Shown: one piece after another, positions 8,148 to 15,943 of the stretch
How positions within the stretch are numbered: the stretch's first letter is position 1
How the letters are laid out: each line of letters starts with the position of its first letter
NCBI GenBank assembly: GCA_036397455.1
Contig: DASWIX010000035.1
Coordinates: forward strand, 6,685-70,684
Direction: 5' to 3'
Length of the DNA: 64,000 nucleotides
From: JADFNB01 sp036397455
Lineage (GTDB): Bacteria; Gemmatimonadota; Gemmatimonadetes; Gemmatimonadales; GWC2-71-9
Notes under the pieces: model-generated
The model's database searches: none
What the model saw: only the letters and a program-made list of their open reading frames with translations
Told to the model about the DNA's origin: nothing
Translations under genes and position numbers: made by a program

Positions 8148-9800
8148 TCAGATCCTCGCCGCGGATGGAAGCGGCCACAGCCCCTGCGGAGTAGCTGACT
8201 GCCCCAGATCCGGCAGGTTGGTTCGCCACCATCGCTCACCTAGCTCGGGCGTCCACGGCTCGTCGACGGGGCACGCGCCAAGCCGCCGCGCGAGTTCCAG
8301 CGCGTCTCCAGGTCGCTCCTTCGGATCCTTCGCGAGACACGCGAGCACGAGTTGTTCGAGAGACTCCGGAATCCGCAGCTCGGTTCGACGCGATGGGGGC
8401 GTGGGAGCACGTTGCACGTGTTGCAACATCATCTGGACCGGTGTACGCGCCTCGAAAACCGTTTGCCCGGTCAGGAGCCAGTACGCCACCGCTCCCAGCG
8501 CGTACACGTCGACCCGATGATCGATGTCGCGCTCGCCTAAGGCCATCTCGGGCGCCATGTAGGCCGGCGTGCCGGTCACGACGCCCGGCATGGTCGCGCG
8601 AAGCTGTTCAGACGTGCCGTCGCTCGCGGACGTGACGAGGCCGAAGTCGAGTACTTTGAGGAAATCGGTTTGCAGTCCGATCCGGCAGACGTAGAGATTG
8701 GCCGGCTTGATGTCGCGGTGGATGAATCCCCTTGCATGCGCCTCCGCCAGCGAACGACAGGCTTGTTGCAGCAGGTAGATCACGCGCGCGGCGGGGAGGG
8801 GACCGGTGCGTTGCACCAGCGTCTCCAGATCCACGCCGTTGAGCAGTTCCATCACGTAGAAGAAGCGCCCACCGCCGGTGACGCCGAAGTCGTACAGCGC
8901 AATCGTATGCGGTGAGGTCAGACTCGTGGCGGCCTCTGCTTCTCGCCAGAACCGCTCGACCAGAACCTTGCGGCTCGCTCCGGGCGTCTGGAGGGCTCCC
9001 GGCTTGATGAGCTTCACGGCGGCCGGCCGGCGTAACAGACGGTGCTCGGCCCTGTACACCTCGGCCATGCCCCCGGCGCCCAGCAGCTCCCGCAGTTCGT
9101 AATTCCCCACCTGACGAGCCTGGTTCACCGCACGACCCAGTCGCGTGATCAGATGCGCCGGCAGGACGGCAAGGAACGCGGCGACGTAGTTCGGCAGAAA
9201 CAGGAGCGCGAGTTCACCCGGCGGGGGAACCGCAACTCCGCGCGCCGCGGCGACCGCCACGCCGGCGGGATCCATGGAGGCCGCGAGTAGCGCCGCGAGG
9301 AGCGTCTTGCGGGGCGTGTTCGGCACGAGGATCGGATGCACGAGGATCAGCAGTGGGATCCACGATCGGGCCGCGCCGGGCGTCCATTGGGTCACCATGG
9401 CGATTCCCAGCGCCAGCGTGATCTCGTACGCAAGTCCGAGATCGAGCGAAAGTTGGGTATCGCAGGTGGTCCGGCGTGTGTACAGGAACAATGCAGCGGA
9501 GATCAGAACGGATACGGCCGCCACGGCGTTGCCCGGCCAGGGCCACGGGCCGTCCAACCCCGCGGGTGCGATGATCGGCGCCACGATGTTGTAAAGCAGC
9601 GCCGCCATGATCCACAGACCGCCCCACACGGCGCAGGCGATGCCGAGCCGCCGAGAGCAGTCGCGGAGCATGTCCGCAGGGAGGCCATCGGAGACGCTGG
9701 AGATCATAGCGCCATCCGGTCGCGACGAGCGGAGGGACGGACGGCCCCAGCGCGCCCGCATGCTGGCGTAGCGGTCACTGCGGCCCGGATCGTCGCTCAT
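8148..9800 (-). CDS. Membrane-anchored Ser/Thr protein kinase, last gene of the mer operon
   Basis: 550 residues. An N-terminal region of about six hydrophobic segments (roughly residues 52-220) precedes a Hanks-type kinase domain (233-508): glycine loop GAGGMAEVY, lysine in AVKLIK (K263), catalytic HRDIKPAN (D363), DFG (385-387) and the APE-type MAPE. All catalytic residues are intact. The start codon lies 6 bp after the merA stop, and its ribosome site (AGGGTGA) overlaps that stop, so it is almost certainly co-translated with merA. A role in mercury stress is inferred from context only; Hanks kinases are not a standard mer component. Confidence 0.9.
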   Translation of the reverse strand: MSDDPGRSDRYASMRARWGRPSLRSSRPDGAMISSVSDGLPADMLRDCSRRLGIACAVWGGLWIMAALLYNIVAPIIAPAGLDGPWPWPGNAVAAVSVLISAALFLYTRRTTCDTQLSLDLGLAYEITLALGIAMVTQWTPGAARSWIPLLILVHPILVPNTPRKTLLAALLAASMDPAGVAVAAARGVAVPPPGELALLFLPNYVAAFLAVLPAHLITRLGRAVNQARQVGNYELRELLGAGGMAEVYRAEHRLLRRPAAVKLIKPGALQTPGASRKVLVERFWREAEAATSLTSPHTIALYDFGVTGGGRFFYVMELLNGVDLETLVQRTGPLPAARVIYLLQQACRSLAEAHARGFIHRDIKPANLYVCRIGLQTDFLKVLDFGLVTSASDGTSEQLRATMPGVVTGTPAYMAPEMALGERDIDHRVDVYALGAVAYWLLTGQTVFEARTPVQMMLQHVQRAPTPPSRRTELRIPESLEQLVLACLAKDPKERPGDALELARRLGACPVDEPWTPELGERWWRTNLPDLGQSATPQGLWPLPSAARI

Positions 9801-9806
9801 TTCACC

Positions 9807-11465
9807 CTACGCCGCGCAACACGACAGTTTCGCGACGTCCTTGTCGAACGCCTGTGCCGCGAGCTTGATGCCCTCGGCCATGGTCAGATAGGGAAACAGC
9901 GTTCCCGTCAGGTCGTCGACGGTCAAGCCGTACTTGACCGCCAGCACCGCCGTCTGGATGATCTCGCCGGCGTCGGCGGCGACGGCGTGGGCGCCAAGCA
10001 GCCGGCCCGTAGCGCGATCCGCGACGAGCTTGATGACCCCACGCGTCTCACGGGCGGCCAAGGCGCGCGGAACGTGGCGGAGCGGGAGCGTCGAGGACCG
10101 GACGTCCAGCCCCGCCGCCACCGCGCCGGCTTCGGTGAGGCCGACGGTCGCCACCTGTGGCTCGGTGAAGATGACCGTCGGCATCGCCGACAGATCCAGT
10201 TCGCGATGGGTGCCGGCCAACGCGTTCTCCGCGGCCACGGCACCGCCCGCCGCGGCCACGTACACGAACTCGGGTTTGTCGCTGACGTCGCCGGCGGCAT
10301 ACACGCGAGGATTCGACGTGCGCATGCGCGCGTCGACCCGGACGCCCCCGGTGTGATCCCGTTCCACCCCTACTTCTTCCAGTCCGATCCCGGCCGTGTG
10401 CGGCTCTCGACCCAGGGCCATCAACACCTGCGCGGCGCGGAAAACCTCCGCGCGGCCCTCGACGCGCGCGCGGACCACACGCTGCTGACCATCGATATCG
10501 ATCCGTTCGACCTGCACACCGGTGACCACCTCGATCCCCTCTTCGACCAGCGCCTCCGTGAGCGCGCGCGCCAATTCGCGTTCGTGCTCCGGGATGATGC
10601 GCTCGCTTCGCTGGAGGATCGTGACACGCACCCCGAACCGGGCCATCATCTGGCCCAGCTCCAGCGCGACGGCCCGGCCGCCCAGGACGACCATCGACTC
10701 GGGAAGGGCCGGCAGGTCCATCACGGTAGTGCTCGTGAGCACGCCGGCCTCCGCGGCGCCCGGGATCGGTACGATGCGCGGGCGGGCGCCGGTTGCCAGC
10801 ACGTACTTCCCGGCGCGGACCAGTCGATCGCCAACCCGCACCGCGCCGTCGAGCTCGAACCGCGCGCGGCCCGGGATAAATGTGATCGCCGGATACCCCG
10901 CGAGGACATCGGCATACTTCTCTTGCCGCATGGCGCTCACGAGGGTGTCCTTTTCCCCGCGCACGGTGTTCCAGTCAAACGCCACCTGCCTTGTCTCCAC
11001 GCCTTGGAACGGGTGATGGGCCGCGCGATGCCACGCGTGCGCGGCGCGGATGAGCGTCTTACTGGGAACGCATCCGACGTTGACGCAGGTTCCGCCGAGG
11101 GTGCCGTCGCCGGCCAGCGCCACCCGCGCTCCCAGCTCCGCGCCTTTGATCGCTGCGGCGAAGCCCGCCGACCCGGCACCGATCACCAGCAGGTCGAAGT
11201 CCGCGGCGACCTCAGCCGGCGCTCGAGTGGATGAGACGTCCTCGCGGCGCGTCGCCACGGTGGCCGCGTAGCCGGCGGCGCTCACGGCCGCCGCGAGCGC
11301 CGCGGTGCCGGTCCCTGGTTGCACGTCCACCAGTGCGCGCCGGCTTTGCCACCCCGGCACCTCGGCGCGCAGTACGCCCGGCACCGCTTGCAGCGCGGCC
11401 GTCACATGCGTGGCGCAGCCGTCGCACGTCATGCCGCGCACTGCGAGTTCAATCCGCTTCGTCAC
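9807..11465 (-). CDS. merA: Mercuric reductase with NmerA domain
   Basis: 552 residues from GTG 11465 with GAGGAG upstream; open frame above it belongs to no gene. N-terminal heavy-metal-associated domain with GMTCDGC (C14, C17), then the flavin disulfide reductase fold: FAD motif VIGAGSAGFAAA, redox pair GGTCVNVGCVPS (C127/C132), NAD(P) region, and the diagnostic C-terminal vicinal pair SCC (C549/C550) that hands Hg(II) to the active site. It reduces Hg(II) to volatile Hg(0) with NADPH in the cytoplasm. Length fits the classical enzyme. It sits 83 bp after the membrane-protein gene in the mer operon. Confidence 0.97.
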   Translation of the reverse strand: MTKRIELAVRGMTCDGCATHVTAALQAVPGVLRAEVPGWQSRRALVDVQPGTGTAALAAAVSAAGYAATVATRREDVSSTRAPAEVAADFDLLVIGAGSAGFAAAIKGAELGARVALAGDGTLGGTCVNVGCVPSKTLIRAAHAWHRAAHHPFQGVETRQVAFDWNTVRGEKDTLVSAMRQEKYADVLAGYPAITFIPGRARFELDGAVRVGDRLVRAGKYVLATGARPRIVPIPGAAEAGVLTSTTVMDLPALPESMVVLGGRAVALELGQMMARFGVRVTILQRSERIIPEHERELARALTEALVEEGIEVVTGVQVERIDIDGQQRVVRARVEGRAEVFRAAQVLMALGREPHTAGIGLEEVGVERDHTGGVRVDARMRTSNPRVYAAGDVSDKPEFVYVAAAGGAVAAENALAGTHRELDLSAMPTVIFTEPQVATVGLTEAGAVAAGLDVRSSTLPLRHVPRALAARETRGVIKLVADRATGRLLGAHAVAADAGEIIQTAVLAVKYGLTVDDLTGTLFPYLTMAEGIKLAAQAFDKDVAKLSCCAA

Positions 11466-11548
11466 GTTGATGCTCCTCGCGTTGTCAGTTGTCTCCAGCC
11501 GGGTAGCGTGTCCGTCAGCCGCGAGCCGGACCCGGGTCGTGGCACGGT

Positions 11549-12310
11549 CTACGCGGCAGCCGCCTCGGTCCTCCGCGACCGACCGAACATGAATGGCACG
11601 AGCCACCCCCGGTCCTCGTCGCGGAGGAACGCCTGGATCAGAAGGCCGAGTGCCACGCCGAACAGGATGTGGGCCACGAGCGTCAGGAGGAACAACTGGG
11701 GCCACGCGTAGTTGTAGCCGAACCATCCCAGCATCGGCCCCATGGGCGGGCCGATCATCATTCCCAGCTCGAGGAACAGCGCCCACGACGTCGCCCAGAG
11801 AGCAGCACTGAGAAAGGTGCGCCGCTTCCCCCACACGAACGCGTAGAACAACCCGAAGTTGGCGCCGTTCAGGTAGTGGACCGCCAACCCCACGGGATAG
11901 AAGAACGCGAAGTCGGCGCTGCCGGTCGCCATCTTGCCGAACATCACCGGAGTATCCGCCGGCAACCATCCGTGGATCACGCCTGCCTGCCGCGCGGCGT
12001 CGAGGGCGAGCGTGGCGACGGCGCCGAACCCAAACCCCACGACGATACGGCGGTACACATCGAAATAGCGCCGCCGGCAGTAGAGCGTGACACCCAGCAG
12101 CACCAGCAGGGCCGGTACGTAGACGAGCGGGATGTACCACTGCGCAAACACGTGAGCGGTGGAGATCACCTGGGGGCCAATGCGGATGCCCTCGAGGTAC
12201 TCCGCGTACCCGAAGGACAGCGTCACGAGCTGAATCGGCACCGCTCCGCCGGCCACGAACGCCAGGGCCGTCAGGACAACCCGGCGGTTGTCCGTTTGTG
12301 GCGCACCCAT
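11549..12310 (-). CDS. Polytopic membrane protein of the mer operon, unknown family
   Basis: 253 residues, ATG 12310, 9 bp after the DUF302 gene, with a GAGG-type site overlapping the gap. About six hydrophobic helices are visible (e.g. VVLTALAFVAGGAVPIQLV, IPLVYVPALLVLLGVTLY, LFLLTLVAHILFGVALGLL). It has a single cysteine and no vicinal Cys pair, so it is not MerT, MerC, MerF or MerE. A conserved-looking segment HYLNGANFGLFYAFVWG suggests a structured channel-like helix pair. Position between merTP and merA points to a membrane step in mercury handling or to sensing, but this is inference. Confidence 0.7.
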   Translation of the reverse strand: MGAPQTDNRRVVLTALAFVAGGAVPIQLVTLSFGYAEYLEGIRIGPQVISTAHVFAQWYIPLVYVPALLVLLGVTLYCRRRYFDVYRRIVVGFGFGAVATLALDAARQAGVIHGWLPADTPVMFGKMATGSADFAFFYPVGLAVHYLNGANFGLFYAFVWGKRRTFLSAALWATSWALFLELGMMIGPPMGPMLGWFGYNYAWPQLFLLTLVAHILFGVALGLLIQAFLRDEDRGWLVPFMFGRSRRTEAAAA

Positions 12311-12319
12311 CAGGCCTCG

Positions 12320-12796
12320 CTACTGTCGAACGGAGTTGACGATCTTCTCGACGGCTCCGCGTAACTCGGTGGCGATCTCCGACAGGCCGCCATAGGGCGC
12401 GAACTGGTGCACGGGATCATGATACCGAACCATCACCTGGCCGTTTGGCATCTCCATCACGAGGATCTTGAGCGGCGGCTCCATACCGCCGTTCCGATTG
12501 GTCTCAATGATCCGCTTCATGTAGCGAGGGTGGAAGAAGAAGACCTGCCGCATGCCGCCGGTGCGCACCCCAACCATGCGGAGCATCTGCTGCGGGTTGA
12601 CCTCGTTCACCACCATCAGGTTCTCACCCTCGATGGCCTGCTTGAGGGCGGCGAGTGTGGCGTCGAAGTCGTGCGCCGACTCGACCGTCACGAGGAAGTC
12701 AGGGGGTGGAGTGTCTTGGCCCGCCGCCGTCTGAGGCACACTGCTCATCAGAGCGACAACCCCCCATACCAGCAACAGATTCGCTATCCGTTTCAT
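12320..12796 (-). CDS. Exported DUF302 protein of the mer operon
   Basis: 158 residues with a signal peptide (LLLVWGVVALMSSVPQTAAGQ) and an AAAGGAG ribosome site seven bases before ATG 12796. The mature part matches the DUF302 fold: a start like 'FDATLAALKQAIEGENLMVVNEVNP', a middle 'VFFFHPRYMKRII', and a C-terminal 'LKILVMEMPNGQVMVRYHDP'. DUF302 proteins are small, widespread and of unknown role, often beside metal or sulfur genes. The mature protein has no cysteine, so direct thiol binding of mercury is unlikely; Met and His are frequent. Confidence 0.85.
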   Translation of the reverse strand: MKRIANLLLVWGVVALMSSVPQTAAGQDTPPPDFLVTVESAHDFDATLAALKQAIEGENLMVVNEVNPQQMLRMVGVRTGGMRQVFFFHPRYMKRIIETNRNGGMEPPLKILVMEMPNGQVMVRYHDPVHQFAPYGGLSEIATELRGAVEKIVNSVRQ

Positions 12797-12866
12797 TGAT
12801 AGTTCTCCTTTCTTCGTTGATTGTTCTCCCTCCTTGGGCCTGCTCTCGCCTGCCCGCGGTACGAGT

Positions 12867-13256
12867 TCAATCGCGCCCTTCGATGGTGACAGAGTCGGTT
12901 CCCACTTCGACCACGATCGCCGTGAATCCGGTCAGCCGCGCAAGCTCCGCCATGAACTCGTCCGGCGACGTGCGCTCCGGGTCGAAGGTCACCACCGCTT
13001 GACCCGCGTCATACGAAACGCTCGCCGCTTCCACGCCGTCGACTCTCTCGAGGGCCACCCGGGCCGTCATCGCGCACGTGATTCACGTCATGCCGCTCAC
13101 GGCAAGGGTCACGGTTCGCGCGGCAGGTGTTGCCTCCATGTGCATCGCGCCGCCGTCGGCGTGCTCGGGCATGGCGCTGTGATCCGGTTCGAGAGCGACC
13201 GCAACCACGACCACCGCCAGGATACCGCCCAATACGAACCACTCACGTCTTGCCAT
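12867..13256 (-). CDS. merP: MerP-like periplasmic mercury-binding protein with in-frame TGA (candidate selenocysteine)
   Basis: 129 residues if TGA 13083-13085 is read through. ATG 13256 begins a hydrophobic anchor (residues 7-21) and a His/Met-rich linker (HSAMPEHADGGAMHM), then a heavy-metal-associated domain. Its signature reads GMT-TGA-ITC: codon 58 is TGA where all homologues have the first Cys of GMTCxxC; the second Cys is C61. The frame stays intact to a normal TGA stop at 12867, and downstream sequence is a normal HMA domain (ARVALERVDGVEAASVSYD). A SECIS-like hairpin follows. Alternatives: a Cys-to-stop point mutation (TGC to TGA), or reinitiation at ATG 13070 giving a 67-residue domain without the metal site. 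Confidence 0.7.
13053..13065 (-). promoter_or_regulatory. SECIS-like hairpin inside merP
   Basis: Minus-strand RNA: GGCC, loop CGGGU, GGCC, at nucleotides 18-30 after the TGA. A 3-bp lower stem (CGA/UCG, nucleotides 11-13 with 32-34) can extend it across an asymmetric internal loop. The loop has G as its second base, about 23 nt after the TGA, as expected of bacterial SECIS elements (G in the first two loop positions, 16-37 nt away). The 4-bp apical stem is short, so this is suggestive only. Confidence 0.45.
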
Positions 13257-13271
13257 GCGCTCGGGCTCCCG

Positions 13272-13610
13272 CTAGAGAACCCACGCGGACCACGTGGGGT
13301 AGGTCGCGGCAACCGCCGCGATGATCGTGGCGGCCCACAACAGGAGTTTCGTGCGACGACGAACGGCCACGTCCGCGCAGGGCTTGGTCGGGTCGCAGGC
13401 CTTCTTCTCTTCACGATCCAGCAGATAGAAGCCGCCAAACAGGAACACGCCGGTCGCACCGAGGAAGTACGGCCGCAGCGGTTCGAAGGTGCTGCTCAGG
13501 CCGGCGCCCGAGACGCCCAAGGTGACCGCGACGAGAGGCCCCGCGCAGCAGAGCGCCGAGCCCACCGCTGCCGTCATCGCGCCAACCGCGCTCATAACCG
13601 TCTTGATCAC
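13272..13610 (-). CDS. merT: Mercuric ion transporter MerT
   Basis: 112 residues. GTG 13610 overlaps the merR stop by four bases (GTGA), implying coupled translation. Three hydrophobic segments; the first carries the vicinal pair ALCCAG (C21/C22), and the loop after the second carries C72 and C78, a six-residue spacing identical to classical MerT. It takes Hg(II) from MerP at the periplasmic face and passes it to cytoplasmic MerA. Fifteen bases separate it from the merP start. Confidence 0.95.
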   Translation of the reverse strand: MIKTVMSAVGAMTAAVGSALCCAGPLVAVTLGVSGAGLSSTFEPLRPYFLGATGVFLFGGFYLLDREEKKACDPTKPCADVAVRRRTKLLLWAATIIAAVAATYPTWSAWVL

Positions 13611-14011
13611 TGGTCGTCCTCGCTCAGGGTTTCGAGAATCGGACAGTCGGCGGTGAGCTCGCGCGCCGCGCACGACGCAACCAGGCTCGCCAACACGGCT
13701 CGCAGCCGCCGTAGCTCCCGAATCTTCCCGTCCACCGTGTCGATCTTGGCTTGGGCCTTGGCCTCGACCGCTGTACACGCGTCGCCGTGTTCGACGCGCA
13801 GGTCCAGCAGTTCCTTGATCTCTTCAAGCTGAAACCCCAGTTCCTGGGCCCGCTTGATGAACCGCAGGCGCGAAACGGTATCGCCACCGTACTGCCGATA
13901 CCCCGCCCGCGAGCGGGGCGGCGCCGGAAGCAGCCCCCGCCGCTCGTAGTACCGCACCGTCTGCAGGTTCACCCCTGCGCTGGCGGCCACCCGCCCAATC
14001 GTCAACGACAT
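13607..14011 (-). CDS. merR: Mercury-responsive MerR regulator
   Basis: 134 residues. N-terminal winged helix-turn-helix (IGRVAASAGVNLQTVRYYERRGLL), dimer helix, and the three Hg-ligand cysteines C79, C114 and C123. Their spacing of 35 and 9 equals that of C82/C117/C126 in the well-studied Tn501 regulator. Unlike the divergent Gram-negative arrangement it is the first gene of the operon it controls, overlapping merT, so regulator and resistance genes share one promoter and the system is autoregulated. Confidence 0.96.
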   Translation of the reverse strand: MSLTIGRVAASAGVNLQTVRYYERRGLLPAPPRSRAGYRQYGGDTVSRLRFIKRAQELGFQLEEIKELLDLRVEHGDACTAVEAKAQAKIDTVDGKIRELRRLRAVLASLVASCAARELTADCPILETLSEDDQ

Positions 14012-14038
14012 TCCTGGTTCTCTCCGTGTGTAGAGACA

Positions 14039-14069
14039 GTCTAAACCCTATACCATACTATAGAGTCAA
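14039..14069 (-). promoter_or_regulatory. mer promoter and MerR operator
   Basis: On the minus strand, -35 TTGACT (14064-14069) and -10 TTAGAC (14039-14044) are separated by exactly 19 bp, the over-long spacing typical of MerR-activated promoters. The spacer holds an imperfect dyad, ACTCTATAG / GTATAGGGT (14045-14066), with 7 of 9 arm positions matching. The predicted start leaves a leader of about 20 nt before merR. Confidence 0.85.
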
Positions 14070-14185
14070 GCCCATGAGGGTAGCGATCGCCCCGCCCGCC
14101 CGCCCGCCCGTCCGGCTGGGCCGAGCCTCGCAAGGCGCTTTGCGTGAGTCGCGAGCGCCTCGGCACCGGCGTGGGAGACGGATAC

Positions 14186-14243
14186 GCCGTCGCCGGCGCG
14201 CGACTTCCGGCAGTCTCTGCCAGCCGAGTCCTGGCGAAACTTG
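14186..14243 (+). repeat. 58-bp direct repeat, copy 2 (upstream flank of mer operon)
   Basis: Same orientation as 8046-8103, about 83 percent identical by eye, located between the mer promoter and the next gene. See the finding on a bracketed mer segment. Confidence 0.7.
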
Positions 14244-14352
14244 CCCATGACGAAAGTGGTACATACAGGTGTCGGTGCGTTCGCCCGGAGACTCGCGCGC
14301 GTCTATCTTGTCACGCACTGTCCGGATTCTGGTACCAGATCGAGGTGCGGAG

Positions 14353-14727
14353 ATGGATGAGTTCGTTTTGTTTCACCGCACGACCGTTGGCGAGGCCACC
14401 CAGATCGTCAAGCGCGGCTTCACGGACGAAAAGTGGGGCTTCGAGGTGCGGGACGACAGGACCGGCCGACAGGTGAAGATGGTAGGCGTGTGGCTCGCGG
14501 ACCGGCCGCTCGGATCGGACGAGGGCCCTGAGGGTGACGCCGTGCTCGAAGTGCGCATCAGCGTTCCGGAGTCGTCGCTCACAACGTTCGAGCTGGATGG
14601 GTTGTTCTGGGACGCGCGGTTATGGGTCGTTCCGTCCGCCTTGCTCAACCCCCACGTGCGGGTGCGTATCCTCGAGGTCGACCCGCGGACATCCTGGTGG
14701 TACGAGGCACCGCGCGAAGAGGAGTAG
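14353..14727 (+). CDS. Hypothetical protein with ADP-ribosyltransferase-like sequence pattern
   Basis: 124 residues from ATG 14353, preceded by GAGGTG. The order 'VLFHRTTVGEATQIVKRGF ... GVWLADRPL ... AVLEVRIS' follows the H-x-T, Ile-x-x-x-Gly-Phe, G-v-(y/w)-L pattern of small ART-fold and RES-type proteins. A related soil-bacterial protein group seems to exist, but no catalytic glutamate can be assigned, so function is left open. It ends 29 bp before the rhodanese-MBL gene, same strand. Confidence 0.55.
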   Translation: MDEFVLFHRTTVGEATQIVKRGFTDEKWGFEVRDDRTGRQVKMVGVWLADRPLGSDEGPEGDAVLEVRISVPESSLTTFELDGLFWDARLWVVPSALLNPHVRVRILEVDPRTSWWYEAPREEE

Positions 14728-14756
14728 AGCAGGGATCCCCTTCAACGGCGAGCGAC

Positions 14757-15899
14757 GTGACGACTCCCGAGATCACCAGCGAACGGTTTGTGCGCGATAT
14801 CGAATCCGGGCGCGAGGTGCACGTGCTGGACGTGCGCGCGCCGGAACGCCTGCAAACCGGGCGGATCGATCTCGTCCCGGCCACCTGGTTTCACAACATC
14901 AGAGGGTCGGAGCTGCTGCGGCTGGGCGATGTCCGTGATGCGGGCCTCGACCCGGCCACACCGCTGGCGGTCGTTTGCGGTCGCGGGGTCGACTCGCTGA
15001 GAATCGCCGAGCATCTCAGGGAGCGTGGATACGACGCGAACTCCATCGCGGGGGGGATGGGCGGGTGGACCCGGGCCTTGATCGAACGGGAGATCCCTGC
15101 ACCACCGGAGCTGGACCGATTCTTCCAGTTCGACCGCATCGGCAAGGGTGCCCTCGGGTACCTGCTGGTGTGCGATGGTGAAGCGCTGATTGTTGATCCG
15201 CCCAGGTACGCGACTCCATACCTCGCGCGAATCGACGCGCTGGGGGCGACGCTCATTGGGGTCGCGGATACGCACGCGCACGCCGACTACATCAGCGGCG
15301 GTCCGGAGTTGGCTCACCGTCATGACGTCCCCTACTACCTGCACGCGTCGGATGCTATCTCGCCCTATGACGGGACTTCCGGGACCGTCACGCACACGGC
15401 GGTCGACGAGGGGACGAGGATTGCGGTCGGCCGGGCGGAGGTGGCGGTGCTGCACACGCCGGGCCATACCACTGGGAGCGTCAGCTACCGGGTGGAGGAC
15501 CGCTTCGTCCTCAGCGGGGATTTCCTATTCGTACACTCCGTCGGGCGGCCCGACCTGGGCGGCAAGGCCGAGGAATGGGCACGGGTCTTGTGGTCGAGTC
15601 TCGACGCGGCGCGACGAGCATGGCCGGCTGAGATGGAGGTCTTCCCCGGACACTACGGCTCGTCGGCTGAGCGCCGCGCGGATCGGGTGGTTGGTTCCAC
15701 CATGAGGGAACTCGTGGGGCAGAACGCCCAGCTCCGCATGAAGGACGCCGAGGAGTTTATTGGGTGGGTCAGACAGCACACCGGCGCGTTCCCGGAGACC
15801 TACCGCAAGATCAAAACGATCAACATCGGGCTCGCCTCGTGTACCGACGAGGAGGCGGAAGAGCTGGAGGCCGGCAAGAGTGAGTGCGCGCTGCGGTGA
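14757..15899 (+). CDS. Rhodanese / metallo-beta-lactamase fusion (persulfide dioxygenase-like)
   Basis: 380 residues from GTG 14757, chosen because upstream frame overlaps the preceding gene. N-terminal rhodanese domain (about 5-105) with active-site loop VVCGRGVDS and end GGMGGW. C-terminal metallo-beta-lactamase domain (about 115-370) with DTHAHADYISGG, HTPGHTTGS, LSGDFLF and GRPDLGG. Tyr replaces the last His of HxHxDH, as in ETHE1-like one-iron enzymes. Expected role: oxidation of glutathione or protein persulfides, coupled to sulfur transfer by the rhodanese. The well-studied bifunctional forms have the opposite domain order. Confidence 0.8.
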   Translation: MTTPEITSERFVRDIESGREVHVLDVRAPERLQTGRIDLVPATWFHNIRGSELLRLGDVRDAGLDPATPLAVVCGRGVDSLRIAEHLRERGYDANSIAGGMGGWTRALIEREIPAPPELDRFFQFDRIGKGALGYLLVCDGEALIVDPPRYATPYLARIDALGATLIGVADTHAHADYISGGPELAHRHDVPYYLHASDAISPYDGTSGTVTHTAVDEGTRIAVGRAEVAVLHTPGHTTGSVSYRVEDRFVLSGDFLFVHSVGRPDLGGKAEEWARVLWSSLDAARRAWPAEMEVFPGHYGSSAERRADRVVGSTMRELVGQNAQLRMKDAEEFIGWVRQHTGAFPETYRKIKTINIGLASCTDEEAEELEAGKSECALR

Positions 15900-15943
15900 T
15901 CGAGTCTTGCTAGGCCTCGATCGGCTAGGTTGTTTTCGTCCGC

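Larger units (their letters stand above)
14012..14352. other. Intergenic region upstream of merR
   Basis: 341 bp holding the mer promoter, a C/G-rich CCCG run (about 14090-14110) and the second 58-bp direct repeat (14186-14243). No further coding region is supported. Confidence 0.6.

Noticed and set aside
11466..12140. Apparent 220-residue N-terminal extension of MerA
   Set aside because: It is an open shadow frame across the membrane-protein gene; the HMA domain with its own GTG and GAGGAG site marks the true start.
12867..13070. Stand-alone 67-residue gene starting MTARVALERV
   Set aside because: It is only the part of merP after the TGA; it lacks both the signal and the metal-binding motif and is better explained as part of the read-through merP.
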